From Metaphire vulgaris (Eukaryota > Annelida > Clitellata > Crassiclitellata > Megascolecidae), in assembly GCA_018105865.1 (NCBI GenBank), contig CM030850.1, positions 14,926,967 through 14,990,966 on the forward strand: 64,000 bases of DNA, read 5' to 3'. Below are positions 1-12,689 of the stretch, piece by piece (positions within the stretch are counted from its first letter, which is position 1; each line of letters starts with the position of its first letter). A program made the translations under genes and the position numbers. The notes below the pieces were generated by a model, which saw only the letters and a list, made by a program, of their open reading frames with translations, was not told where the DNA came from and did no database searches.

Positions 1-636
1 CACGTCCCAAATAATAACCTTTGAACTAATAGGCCGGCCTATTGCTGTTTCTCTTGTGTGCGATTTAATCAGAGATTCTGGTTGAAATCATCTACGAATC
101 CCGTTAATACGACTATTGAGTCGAATAACCGAGTAGTTCAAGTTGCTTCGTATACGAAGACTGAACGAACCAGCCTCTATCCGTTTAGAACCTCGTTCAT
201 GTGGACTGATTGGACTCTCGTCGGTTGCAAATTGAGTAGCCTAGCGATGCGCGGTAATAAAGCGGCATGAAAAAATATCGCAGCATTAAAACGTGACGGC
301 ATAATATATCGCGGGCTTTTGCTGAATGCCGCGGCTTAGCGTCGTGCAGTATTGATTTTAAATAAGGTTTCCTTGATAATTATAATGAACTAGATGCTTG
401 CCCGTCAAATGTGACGGGGAGCTTTGACCGTCTCATATCTAGTTTTCGATCCTAACATCTTTGGCAGTGACGTGAGTGACTGACGATATCACGTGATCGG
501 TTCCCCACCCTCTTTCAGAGCCCTGGCTACGCCGCTGTAGAAGATACACGTGTATATATATATATATATATAATGTCCTCGGTACTTAATTCTCGAAGGT
601 CTTATGAAAAAATTGTCCGGAGACAAAAATTAATGA

Positions 637-724
<88 letters not shown>

Positions 725-1057
725 CAGACATAGATGCACATACGTTCTGGAACTACATAACTACATTTGTAGTCATATTTTGTAGCGCTTTTGCAGGGTA
801 TTTTATTATGCCTATATCAGGTTTGGCCAAAACCCTGGATCTGTATTATGCGTCTGAATCGACTGTATTGTTTGTTCTCAAGTGTCCGTAGACGAATCTT
901 CAGATCGTATTCTACGCTGTCGAGACACGCACACACAAAGACACGCACACACAAAGACACGCACACAAAGACACGCACGATGCCAACGGGAAGCCATTCT
1001 GGGAAGCGGCGATGATTAACTGATCGAACGGCCAGGCGTTTCTAAGACAGTCCCTAG
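1..1057. other. Intergenic, upstream of the zinc-finger gene
   Basis: I see no supported gene here. The segment near 515-535 reads as the right end of a hAT-like element (CTGGCTACGCCGCTG), the same end motif seen in better preserved elements later in the window. TA microsatellites lie at about 549-573 and 638-721, and an ACACAAAG-type minisatellite at about 927-980. An in-frame TAG at 1055-1057 closes the reading frame just before the zinc-finger gene's candidate start. Confidence 0.6.
638..721. repeat. (TA)n microsatellite
   Basis: About 84 bp of uninterrupted alternating T and A. No function is implied. Confidence 0.9.
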
Positions 1058-1072
1058 GTGGCGCTCGTCCCG

Positions 1073-2649
1073 ATGATGGAGCAGACGGCGTCGCCGCCGC
1101 TGGCGCCACCTGGCGAATGGACGGCGACGAAGACGGAGACTCACGACAGCGTTCTCGACATGCGGGTGTCGGGAAGGCGAGACGAGGACGGCGACGGACC
1201 GGGGCCCGCCGCCGCCGCCGCCGCCGCCGCTGCCCTTCGAAGGAGACCGGAAGAGAGGGGACGGCGCAAGCAGCGGAGACCCGTTCGGCTGACGGTAGAA
1301 GAGATCGTCGGTCAGGAGATCCAAGTCGACGCCGAGAATTACTTCAACGAATTCTGCGACTCGTTGAATGGCTGGAACGTCTCGGTGGCTACAGATGGAG
1401 AGAAGGAACGGAGGAACGGAGGAGGAGGAGGAGGAGGGGGAGGAGGAGGAGGAGGAGGTGGGGCAGGTCGTCTGCCCCGAGTGCGGGCAGACGGAGACCT
1501 GTCGGTCTGGACTGGATCGTCACCTGCGTCAATCTCACCTGGCGATCGGCGAGGAAAAGAGCGTGGAATTCCCGACGAAATATCACCGATTGGGCAGCGA
1601 ATTCCAGGAGACGACCTTCCAATATGGCCGCCAACCGCCGAGCGCTTCCGAAGAGACTCGGCTTTCGGAAGAGGGAAGCGAAGATGGCGAATCGGGGACG
1701 AAGGTGAGGGAAGACGCAGCAGCAGCAGCCAAAGACCGCTCTCTGCACCCTCACCCCCACTCCCACCACAAGGGAGAAACAGGCATCAGGCACGGTAGTA
1801 AAATCCACCATCATCACCACCACAACCACCATCATCACAACAATCATCATCATCATAATCATCATAATCACCACCAGCAACGGAGCGAAGGCAGCACCGC
1901 ACCATCGGACCCCTCCTCCTCTCCCCTCGACCTCATCATCACTTCCGGTCGAAACAATAAAGGAAACAGCACTCAACAAGTGCAGCACAAGCGAGATCTC
2001 CTCCTCCTGCCTCTTCCCTCACATCCCCCTCCTCCTCCACCGCCTCCTCTTCCTCTTCCTCTCTCTTCTACTCTTTCGCAGAAGTCTGTCATATCGTCTG
2101 CCGTCGTCGTTTCCACGGCAACGCCGGCTTTTTCACTCGGCGGCGGCAACGGCGTCGCCAGGATTTCGACGGCGGGGGGCAGCGTCGTGGGCGGAGGAGG
2201 CGGCGGCGACACGGACGACTACTGCAACCGCTGTCAGAAGCACTTCTGCAACAAGTACTACCTTCGGAAGCACAAACAGGACGTCCACGGACTCGGTCCG
2301 AACTCCGGATCGTCCGGGCCGCAGTCGATCGGATCCCAGCTGGACGGAATAATGCTTCCTCCTCCCCCGCCGCCGCCACCGCTGCCGACCGCCGAGGTCG
2401 CTTCCTCTCCCTCCGTCGTCGTCGGCGGCGGCGGCGATGTCTCCATCGGCGTCGGGTCGGGCTCCATGGGACAGCGGCTGCAACAGGGGACCGTCGCTGC
2501 CCCCGGCGGAGGAGGAGGAGGAGGAGGAGGAGGAGGCCATCCGCTGCTTCCCTTCTCGCCGATCATTACGTCACTTCCGTTCGTCCTGCCGTTTTCCAGT
2601 GGACCGGCGTCGAACCCCCTCATCCTCCATCCGCAGCAGCAGCCTCTGT

Positions 2650-2681
<32 letters not shown>

Positions 2682-3538
2682 GTTACGTCGTCGACGTCCC
2701 CGGGCTTCCTCGGCACGACCGCCGTCATCCCCGCTTTCCCGAGTCTGACGAGTCTGATGTTCCTGAATCCGTTCGCCGCTCCGCCGTTGGCGATCCTCAA
2801 GGCCCCCTTCTCCCTCCAGGCGACGGACGCGTCGAACTTCGCTTCGGCATCGCTCAACACCCTCGCCGAACTCCAGAGCATCGAGAACTCATCGACGGCC
2901 GCCGAGTCGTCCTACTCCGCCGCCGCCGCCGCGGCGCTGCTTCCGAAGGGCTCCCTGCTGCCCATCCCACCGGGATTCGGCGGCGGGGGCGGAGGCGGGG
3001 GCGGGGGCGATCAGACCGCTGTCTGCGAACTCTGTCGGAAGGAGTTCTGCAGTACCTACTTCCTGAAGGTCCACAAGCGGGAGAAACACGGCATCCCGCT
3101 AGACGACGCCGACGCCTCTCTGCTCCTCCTCCTCAAGCGACAGTCCTCCTCCTCCTCCTCCTCCGCTGCCCTCGGGCTCCTGGACGGCGTCCGGTTCGCC
3201 CCGGCGCCGGGGTCCTCCTCCTCCTCCTCCTCCAACGAAGCGGAACCGGGCGAGAACGTTGTGACCGTCAAGGGCCCGACGAGTCTTCTTTCGTCGATGA
3301 AGTCCCTGTCCTGCGAAGAGGCGCTGCTCGAGTCGTGCGGCGGCGAGATTCAAGGGGGACGCGGCAGCAGCAGCAGCGGCGGCGGCGGCGACGAGACGGT
3401 CTGCCGTCTCTGCAAGAAGCAGCTGTCGAGCCGCTACGGGCTCATGATGCATCTTCTGACCGCCCACAGCGTCAAGCCGGAGGGCTTCGGTCTGGCGAGC
3501 GAGCTCCTCCAGGTCGATTCCATGAACCGGGCCATGGC

Positions 3539-3585
<47 letters not shown>

Positions 3586-5852
3586 ATACGTCGAAGCTGA
3601 CCGACCGAGTGGCGTGTGACATCTGTGGCAAGGAGGTCTGCAACAAGTACTTCCTGAAGACGCACAAGATGAAGGTTCACGGTCTGCTGGACACCACCGG
3701 TCTGGACGCCTTTCGAGACGACCAGGACGCCTTTCGCCCGCTGTTCCGTCTCGACCAGCTGTCACAGAAACACGAAGACATCGCCAAGACCTTCATGAGC
3801 ATCGCCGCCGAAATCGGTCTCAAGAACGCCTTCAACGAAATGAAGAGAGACGCCGCCGCGAAAACTGTCCTCGACAAGGACAAGGTCAACCCGTCGTCGA
3901 CCCAGGACAAGGCCATCTTCAGGATCTCGAACAGAAAGGACGCCGTCAGCGAAGACCTGTCGACCGCCATCGGTCTGATGGCGAAGAACAGCTACGGGAT
4001 GAGGCAGCTGGACGTGGGCATGATGGCGATGCTGATGGACGGCCGGGGGTCGTCGAAGGGAGGTCGCCCGCCGGGCACCACCGCCGGGTCGATTGCCGAT
4101 CTGTTCAAGCAGTGTCCGCCGCCGCCCGGTAAACAGGAGAAGCAGAAGCGGCTGTGGTCGGCGGCGGGGGGCGGTCGACACTCGTCGTCGTCGAAGGAGG
4201 CGAGACCAGCGGGCCCGGCGGCCAGGGGGGCCACGGGCGAGGAGTCGCTCAAGAAGTCCGGCATCGATCCGGAAGCTTACTGTGAGATCTGCAAGAAGGA
4301 ATTCTGCAGCAAATACTTCCTCAAGACGCACATGCACAAAACGCACGGATTCAAGGCGGATGCCGCCTGCTCGGACGTTAAATCCACTTCCGCTTCCTGT
4401 CACGTGGCGCAACAGGGATTCGGGATCGGCGGGTCGACCGCTTCCGGCATCGTCAACCACCACCACCACCACCACCTCGAACCGACAGCAGCGGATCATC
4501 GGAGAGGAAGTGACGTCATAGACGGCGTTCAGAGGAGCGTCAGGGACTCGTCGTCGTCGTCTGGAAGCAACGGAGCTAGGGTCACGTGCGACATCTGCTC
4601 GAAGGCGCTCTGCAACAAGTACTTCCTGAAGACGCACATGATGAAGATCCACGGCACTTCCGGTGTTGGCGGAGGAGACTGCGCCACTTCCGGTGCAGCG
4701 CGCTCGGCGACGCTGGTCCTCGGAGGACAGACGACGAAACCGGAAGTGACGAACGTCAAAGATCCGGATCCGACTGTTTCCTCCGAGGTCCCAGCCTCTT
4801 CCTCCTCCTTCTTCTGCTCCCAATTGTCTTCTCAGCAGGACAGCGGTTCGACCTTGCTCCATCCGGACGCGAGGACAACGAACTCCGTCGCTCGGGATAA
4901 CGTATCCGCCGGGAAATCCATCCACAGCGACCTCTGTTTGGATAAAACCCTCGCTGTGCGCCAAACTGTCGCCGAAGGGTCTCGAACTGACCCGATGACC
5001 CCGACGACCCCGATGACCTCGGTCGGAGGGACGAAATCGCTCCTCGCGGACGGCGCTGCACCGATGACTGCTGTCTCCTCCTCCTCCCCCTACCCCTCCC
5101 CCTCCTCTCCCACCGTCTCCTCCTTTTCCTTCCGCTGCGTAGGCATCGACTGGACGGTCGCCGAACCGGACCCTCCCCCTCGGCTGGACGTTCCCGAGGG
5201 GGCCGGCTGCGTCGTCCCGTCCCAGGCCCTGGTCCATCTCCTGCCCCCGACGCTCGATCGCGAGGAGCTGCTGCTGCTGCCGCCGTCGACCTACGGAAAA
5301 TCGGGAAACGGCGTCGAGCACGAACGGTATTCGGACGCTAAGAGCGGAGGAGCAAAGGAGGAGCAGGAGGAGGAGAAGAAGGAGGAGGAGGAGGATGCAA
5401 AGAAGACGACTCCTCTCGTTGGATGCGCTGAAACGACGAGACACGCAATCCATTCGATGGATTCGGTTCCGAAGGCAATCGATGATGCCGCCGCCGCCGC
5501 AGACTTTGGAGGCGGAGTCGCCGCCGCCGCCGCAGCCGCGAAGCAGCAGACGCGACACCGATCGAAGAGAAATCGAGTTTCGCGGACAAACAACGAAGAA
5601 GACAACGAAACCGACGCACCGACAAAGAAATTCCGACGACCGACGACGACGAAGACGACTACTTCCGGATGTGCGACGGAAACGACGAAAGAACCGGAAA
5701 GAGAACGCCGAACAACGAACAACGAAGCAGCAACGCGAACCGAGCGATGCAACGACGAAGAAGAAACTCAATCCGGATCTCCTCACCGGAAGCAACGAAG
5801 GACACGCTGTGGACGCATCGTCGTCCTCTTTAGACGCTCCGTCGTCACGTGA
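1073..5852 (+). CDS. Long low-complexity protein with seven spaced C2H2 zinc fingers
   Basis: The main open frame is uninterrupted from 1368 to 5852 (1,494 codons if the ATG at 1368 is used). A second frame, opening with ATG at 1073 right after an in-frame stop at 1055-1057, encodes a plausible N-terminus. The two frames meet in a GGA-rich tract at about 1400-1450, so a one-base length error or polymorphism there probably splits one protein. C2H2 fingers lie at about nt 1473-1540, 2218-2290, 3021-3092, 3400-3468, 3613-3684, 4278-4350 and 4585-4656. Most share the unusual core KYFLKTH followed by a histidine in xHG. Linkers are runs of Gly, Ala, Pro, Ser, His and Glu. A basic stretch near 5530-5640 could be a nuclear signal. 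The role is inferred to be DNA binding in the nucleus; I do not recognise the family by name. Coding DNA is GC-rich, unlike its flanks. The C-terminus is uncertain because another frame stays open to 6036. Confidence 0.75.
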
Positions 5853-6036
5853 CTTTCCTCTGCAGCAGCAGCAGCAGTGCATGACGTCACCAGCACCCGT
5901 ATCGACGGATGCTGCTGCTGCTGCTGCTGGCGGCGCCGTCGCTTTCTCCCCGTGCAGCAGCGGACTGTGTCTTCCGGCGGTTGAACAGATCCTCGAACCA
6001 CTGACTCTCGGCTGTTCTGTCTCTCCGATCGAATAA
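5395..6036 (+). CDS. Alternative C-terminal frame of the zinc-finger gene
   Basis: This frame overlaps the end of the main zinc-finger frame and stays open beyond its stop. Its first half is basic and looks like a shadow of the main frame. Its last third (about 5780-6036) has more ordinary composition: Ser/Ala-rich, a short glutamine run and a hydrophobic tail. It may be the true C-terminus, reached by a frameshift or splice near 5700-5850. A cDNA would decide; on sequence alone both endings remain possible. Confidence 0.3.
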   Translation: MQRRRLLSLDALKRRDTQSIRWIRFRRQSMMPPPPQTLEAESPPPPQPRSSRRDTDRREIEFRGQTTKKTTKPTHRQRNSDDRRRRRRLLPDVRRKRRKNRKENAEQRTTKQQREPSDATTKKKLNPDLLTGSNEGHAVDASSSSLDAPSSRDFPLQQQQQCMTSPAPVSTDAAAAAAGGAVAFSPCSSGLCLPAVEQILEPLTLGCSVSPIE

Positions 6037-6182
6037 CAGTATCTTCTAGAGAACAACTGCGCCATCTGTCGTCACCGAACAACGAGTCAAACGCAGCAGC
6101 AGCAGCAGCAGCAGCAGCACGGCGTTGATCCCTCCATATGCATTAACTCCAAACGATGACAACGACCAGACAGTTGACGTGC

Positions 6183-6189
6183 GATGATG

Positions 6190-6221
<32 letters not shown>

Positions 6222-6292
6222 GGTGATGACGGTGGTGGTGATGATGATGATGATGATGATGATGGTGGTGATGATGATGATAACGATGATGA
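6183..6292. repeat. (GAT)n-rich microsatellite
   Basis: Imperfect GAT/GGT triplets follow the zinc-finger gene, probably in its 3' untranslated region. A second GAT/ATC block lies at about 6533-6596. Translations of these blocks are runs of Asp, Met or Ile and are not genes. Confidence 0.85.
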
Positions 6293-7081
6293 CGCAGACG
6301 ATTTCCTGTTTCGTTACGTCTGCGTCAATGGAGGTTATCACATCTTCTTACTGTGGACGAAGGTGATGACGCCGATGATGTAGAGTCACGACACGAGTCA
6401 TGACAGAACTGGATGTCAGCACCGAAATGACTTCGTACATTCTGTGTCATTTGTCTCTGGAGTACGCATCTGATTGGGTCTTAATAGGTCACTGTTTTGC
6501 TGGCCAATGGAATCAGTGACAAAGACCACAACGACGACGATGATGATGACGATGATGATGATGACAACGACGACGATGATCATCATCATCATCATGTCGG
6601 CTGAAGGGACATGTGTTTATTTATTGAGTGATTCATTGTTGGTCATCGACGCAGGTTTTGAGTATTCGTCAACTGCTTTCAAGTGCTGTGCTCTTTTTCC
6701 TCTTATGTTCATTGACCGAATCAAGTTCTAACGCCGTTGTCAACGACTGCTCTCTTACTTATTTATTTTGCGATTTCTTTGTGAAAAAGCAACCAATCGA
6801 CAGTCTATATAGTTTGTTTCCGTTGTAAGATGTACCTTCCCATATAACTTATCATTTTTCTATTATCTATTTATCAAGGCCTCATCTAATGAGAGAACGC
6901 ATGATATAGAAGCGTCTATACTTAGGACAGGAGTGACCAAACCAATTAAGAGGTTCGAGCCGCAAATGACAATTTTCAAAAGCTTGGGATCCGCATTGCC
7001 ACTTTTAGACACGAAAACGAGGCAGCGTTGTCCGTCCAAATCTTTGCGAAATTTCATTAAATTTCTGCTGCTGCTGCTTTT

Positions 7082-7531
7082 ATGGGACCTATGATAATAT
7101 ATTGGCAAACAGGCGAAATTATTAGTTTTTATTGCTACTGTGTGGCAATTGTTTGCAGTGGCGGTTCCAGGATTCTTGGTGGGGGAGGGGATGAATGAAT
7201 TCATAGAAAGTTGGTGGGGGATGAAAATAGAGGGAAGAGTCAATAAACTGTGCCGGAAAAGGCTGACAAGGGGAATTTTATCCATAATTTTACTGCACTT
7301 TTACCGAAAAATAGGTTGACAAGTAAAAAGGTCATCCTCAGTTAGTTTTACTAGACTTTTACCCCAAAATAGGTTTTCACAAGCATAAAAAAGTAACTCC
7401 GAAAGTCCGGTGGGGGATGCATCCCCACTCATCCCCCCACGTGGAACCGTCTGATGGATGGAACCTATGATAATATACTGGCAAACAGGCGAAATTATTA
7501 GTTTTTATTACTACTGTGTGGCAATTGTATG
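7082..7531. repeat. 75-bp direct duplication flanking a hAT-like element
   Basis: About 75 bp at 7082-7156 recurs almost unchanged at about 7456-7531. Both copies contain the same stretch around GGCAAACAGGCGAAATTATT. Between them lies a segment starting CAGTGGCGGTTCCA (7156) and ending TGGAACCGTCTG (7453), which looks like a hAT miniature element with imperfect inverted ends. No clean 8-bp target duplication is visible. The arrangement could reflect a local segmental duplication that captured the element. Confidence 0.6.
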
Positions 7532-9070
7532 CTTCTGTTGAGACCTGTTAATCTGCTCAACTTTTCGCGAGCCGCATATTCTGCTAGAAGCGGCGCTGTT
7601 TGGGCGCCTCTGACATAGAATACGATCGCTCTACGGTGTCTACGTTCATTCAAATGACTGTTCTGTTGCTCTGACATCGATTCGATAATTATGCGCTAGG
7701 TTTCCTTAAAACACGTATATAGTGTATACAAAGACGCTTGTTGTTAGACCGAGCATTCTATATTTGCATTGCAATCCATTTAATTTTAACTTTTGAAATC
7801 TGTTATCATGACAATAATATAACCATAATAGTTAATGGCAAGGTTTAGAGTGGTTCAGTAGGATCTGCCATACGCGCGAAGTTCCGCGAACCACTATGTT
7901 CCACCCGGGCAACGAGGGGTTGTAGGCATATACTGTGTATATCATATGAGAGATTCTCCAACTGTCGTCACGTGACCGTGACATTTAGAATGTGCTACAT
8001 TGAGATAGTGCCATAATGACAGCAATAGGTGTTTTATTCCGCAGTTTGAGTGACCGATTTCGATTTATTGCGGCATTTAAAGTCTTCGTGTCGCTACAGA
8101 AGTGTAGACTATCTACTATATCTAGCGAAACCACAGCCAAGGGGAACGGGCTTGGCAGAATCGGCGGGGAAATAAGTTCGAAGTGTGGGTTCAGACATGG
8201 CCCCGAAGTTTCGTCGATTGTCGTTATTCACTTCTGTTATGCAATTTCGAAAGCAACGCACGAAGTGAATTTAGTGCGATTGAAATTATAGGCAAATCGT
8301 AGAGCGATGATTGTTGCTTAAGTGGATCAAAAACCGTAGAACAAAACCGAGATCCAAACGCAGAATTTTGTGTTCCGTTGATCTTCATTTTTAGTATCAA
8401 CATTATTATTAACTGAGCTGTTTTATTTATTCATTTAATAATTATTATTGTAAGTTTTTGCAGAGAATTATTTCACGAAGGCGTCGACTATGAAATCACA
8501 TTGACTGAGAAAAAATGTCTGCTTTTCAATGTAATAAACATCGCAGACTTTGCTTTCATTTTAGGCTATTCTTTTTAAGATTAATATCAAAGTATATTGA
8601 TGTTTTTTATATTATTTTAATTCCGTTGTCACTGAATACCTTACGGCTGATTATTGGCTATTTGTCTATTTTGTATTTTTGTAGATAGAGATTAATACTG
8701 CCTGCCTGAGAGAGCCATGTCCTATAATCTATGGTGTTCTAATCAGAATCAATGATCTCTGTGCTATTGATCAAAGGCAAATCTGTCGTTGCGTCTCGAT
8801 TGAAAATTTTATTTATCTGAATCTTCGTCTAATAAAAACAATCAATTACTGTACATGAGTGCAATTCGCAGTGTTTCTACTGATTAATTTATTATATAAT
8901 AAATGTGTTAATTCCTATATGTGTGTTGTTATTTTGAACTGCGGCCCGTGCCTGCCCTCCAGTACCCCCCCCCCCCACCCACCCATCCCATTGAGGGTGA
9001 CATTCTTCATGTATGTGCTGGTTTATGAAAAATAGTTAGTCCCCACTTGCCAAATCCTCGAGCCGCCACT
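7532..9070. other. AT-rich intergenic DNA
   Basis: No convincing coding frame, RNA gene or intact mobile element is visible. A 91-codon open frame at 8016-8291 has no recognisable family features and no splice or repeat support. A poly-C run lies near 8966-8977. Confidence 0.5.
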
Positions 9071-9110
<40 letters not shown>

Positions 9111-9271
9111 CAGCAGCAGCAGTAGCAGTAGTAGTAGTAGTAGTAGCAGTAGTAGTAGTAGCAGTAGTAGTAGTAGCAGCAGCAGCAGTAGCAGCAGTAG
9201 TAGCAGCAGCAGCAGTAGTAGTAGCAGTAGTAGCAGTAGCAGCAGTAGTAGTAGTAGCAGTAGTAGTAGTC
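9071..9271. repeat. Compound (GTA)n/(GCA)n microsatellite
   Basis: Two hundred bases of mixed GTA and GCA triplets follow the motif GCCGCCACTG, which resembles the right end of the local hAT elements. Open frames across it encode only Val/Ala, Thr/Ala or Tyr/Cys runs. Confidence 0.9.
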
Positions 9272-10093
9272 CCTAGCCCCCTTGTCAAATTCTGGGAAAG
9301 ACTCGATCACTCTCGCGCCAAAGTTCTAACGATGGGCCTAGCATACTCAATTCTATACTCAGTACCAAACCATCGGACGACGACGCCTCAGGCATTTTAT
9401 TGCGGCGCCATAGAAGTTGATCCGTGGATTGAACTGAGCTCCAGCCTGCCTCATTCAATCGACATATAAGCAGTGCAGTGTTTTCATCAGAGTGTTAATA
9501 TATGGTTTAGCTACAGCAGGACTTTGTTATAACGTACTTGGCGGGGATCTGTAAAATTTAGTACGTTATGTAATGTAATGTAATGTATGTAATGTAATGT
9601 AACAAGATATTTGTTTAGCCTCTTCTGAAAGATTAAGCGTTACAGCAAATTACTGTATATTAACAAAGATCTCCGCATTGGATTATATCCGATACCATCC
9701 AATGCGGATGGCGCATAACACAGGACCGTACATTGCGGTAGGGCCTAAGTTATAACTGAGGATACGCTGTAACCGAGCCCGTTATAACGAAGTTCAACTG
9801 TAGATATTTTCTTCAAGCGTCTTCGCTTAATTATCTGCTGCTGCTGCTGCTGCTGACGCCTTGCGCTGTAATTGATGACATGATTTCGATTGGTATAGGG
9901 TCTATAGACGGCCTTTGCGCGACAGGCTGAAGCGCCTACAGTCACAGTTAGGCCTTCTCGTAAGGCCTGCTATTTGGACAGCAGAGGGCTGTGCGAATAT
10001 AATTAATACAATATAGAAAAAAACTTCTGTAGCGCCACTTTTTTGTCATTAGCAGCGGCGCTTTTGACTAAAAGCGCCTTTGACATAAATAAA
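9272..10093. other. Intergenic DNA with short tandem repeats
   Basis: A short AATGT-type tandem repeat lies at about 9568-9602 and a CTG run at about 9836-9855. I see no gene. Confidence 0.45.
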
Positions 10094-10295
<202 letters not shown>

Positions 10296-11309
10296 TTCAT
10301 AATGCATTGAAGCATCAACCGATGGCACGTCGCCCAATCACAGTCATTTAAGATCCAGGATATCAGATGATAGTCTATGGCTGAATAGGACTTCTTTCGC
10401 GGTCTGTGTTGCCACTATAGAAAAAATTGCTGGTATAAAGAATTACGGTAATATATCCTTTTAAAAAATGTCTGAACGCAAATTTTCTCGGAATCTGAAA
10501 AAAAATCGAAATGAAACTTTTTGAAAAGATGGAAACTATCCAGGCCCCCTCCCTAGCTTTCAATCTATGCTCCTTAGACGACTTAGACGTCCACGGCTAA
10601 AATCTACAGTAGACCTATCTGGACTTTTGACTTATGAGGTTTTCAGTGGGTTTATTGTTTTTCACGAAATGCCAACACGGAAAACAGACAAACAAGAACA
10701 TCACGTGACTAGTCGCAGTGTCCACAGTGGCGTAGTCAGGAGTTCGGAATAGGCCGGGATCGGGGGGGGGGGGAGGGACGTCGAGACATTTTCAAGTGAA
10801 AAAGTCGACGTCGTCAAGAAGTCTTTGGTAAAATTCGCGTCCACATATCTAAACAGATCGATTATTTTTCAATCGTCCCACCTACCTACCTACCTACCCC
10901 TCCTCCCCAGATAAATTTCTCGAAGGTTTTGCGCAAATGCCACGACTGATCCCAGCCGGAAGAACAGGGGCCCCGTGCACCCCAGCGCCCCCCCCCCCTA
11001 CTCTCGTGGCTACACCGATATATGTGACGACCACTGCGTGGTTACTATTATATATTTGTCTGCCGCGTGTTGAAGCAGAGCAGAGCAACGTGTCTTTGGC
11101 TAACGATCGATTATTCGATTCATCGACTCAGAGAAGGTGTGACGTTTCACTCGTCCTTTAATAAGCCCTGCACAGTTCGGGCGATTTGCCCGTTGAGACT
11201 TGGGGGGGGGGGAGGGAGAGAGGGAGGGAAGGAGGGAGGGAGGGAGTAGCATCGTAGGTGTAACTGTTACGATTACTGAGGCTAGGCTGTGCTGCAGTAA
11301 AGCGACGAG

Positions 11310-11341
<32 letters not shown>

Positions 11342-12689
11342 GCATCATCATCGTCATCAGCATAATCATCATCATCATCATCATCATCATCATTATCAAA
11401 CTTCTATAGCGCCATTTTAATAACGTTCTTGGCATCGCTCCTAGGTTTAAATCGCACTCCCCCCATTGTCAAATCCAATATGCCAATCTGATTTCCTGCC
11501 CCGGTTATGACGGATAGGCAACAAAAAACAGGTAGGCAACAAAGAACAGGTAGGCAACAGAGAACAGGTAGGCAATAGAGAACAGGTAGGCAATAGAATA
11601 GGGAATAGGTAGGTTTGAGTTTGGATCGAAATGCCATAAGAGACACTTGCATGACAAAATATCCTAGATTCTAACTTTAAAAAATTCCTAGATTTCGCAT
11701 TGCACTGGGGGCTGAGGAAATACGAGGAAGTAGAGGGGAGAAACATCCGTATCAGTTACATAATAATAACTTACATTAATTTTCAAATTGAGACCAGCGC
11801 TTTGTTATACTTGGCTCAGGTAGATAAGCAGTTATTAATTATACAGTGTACATGTGTATTAACTCAGGTACATATCCTAAGCTTACCTAGACACATACCT
11901 TACAACGGTGCATTCCGTTCTGTTTCGAAAACCACATTCCCATCACGGAATACTGAAATTTGTACCTACGTTTCTGCGGTGCCTGAGTTTGAAACCACTG
12001 GCAACTGCTTCCAGCAGCCAACGTGAATATCTGGGGGCTTTACCTATGCAGGGTAAATAGAAGGTTGCTGGGCAGTTAGTCTTTCGAAGAGGGGTTGCTC
12101 TCCAGGGGTTTCCTAAGTAGCTACCGATATGCCGTGTAGGCGTATAGTGAGTGGTTTCTGTCTATCAGAAACTTTAAAAAGTGTTTACGAAATTTATCCA
12201 AAGACACTCGCTGAGATAACCTATGGGCAATCAACAGAAAACTTGAATATCAATCGATGTGGCACCCTATTTCGGAATCCTGGCTACGCCACTATAGTCT
12301 TCGGGTATCTGACTACAGCGCGAAAATACATTATGAACAATCACCGGAGACGTTACGTGGTCACTGAAGCTCTCTACTGATCAGATACATAGGCACAGAT
12401 ATAGATATAGACAGGCACTGATACAGTTTCGGTTCCTAATTATGGACCCGGGTCAGGGGCGGCAGTATTAACTCAGATAGCAAAGCCTTTGCTGTTCTTT
12501 CGCCATTTGACCTCAAAATCGTGACATTATGAACTTCAGAAGTAATAATTTTCACCCGACTTATTTATTCTCAATAAATGCGAATGTCCTCTGGACAGCA
12601 TCGCCCCCACTCCACCCCACCCATGCACTCACACGCATATACATGTATATATACATATATGAATATGTATATATGTACACGTATGCTAT
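10296..12689. other. Intergenic DNA with microsatellites and hAT-like ends
   Basis: Contents: a hAT-like left end at 10725 (CAGTGGCGTAGTCAGGA) without a clear partner, a CTAC run near 10878, G-rich purine runs at about 11200-11246, an ATC microsatellite at 11311-11397, an 18-bp minisatellite at about 11515-11605, and a hAT-like right end near 12295 (GGCTACGCCACT). No frame here looks like a gene. Confidence 0.5.
11515..11605. repeat. 18-bp minisatellite (GGTAGGCAACAAAGAACA-like)
   Basis: About five tandem units of 18 bp, differing by one or two bases, most with a conserved AACAGGTAGGCAA core. Confidence 0.85.

Noticed and set aside
3762..6065. 767-codon open frame on the minus strand opposite the zinc-finger gene
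   Set aside because: It is a shadow of GC-rich, repetitive plus-strand coding DNA. Its translation has no recognisable domain, while the plus frame has seven C2H2 fingers.
9007..9469. Val/Ala- and Thr/Ala-rich frames
   Set aside because: They are translations of the GTA/GCA microsatellite.
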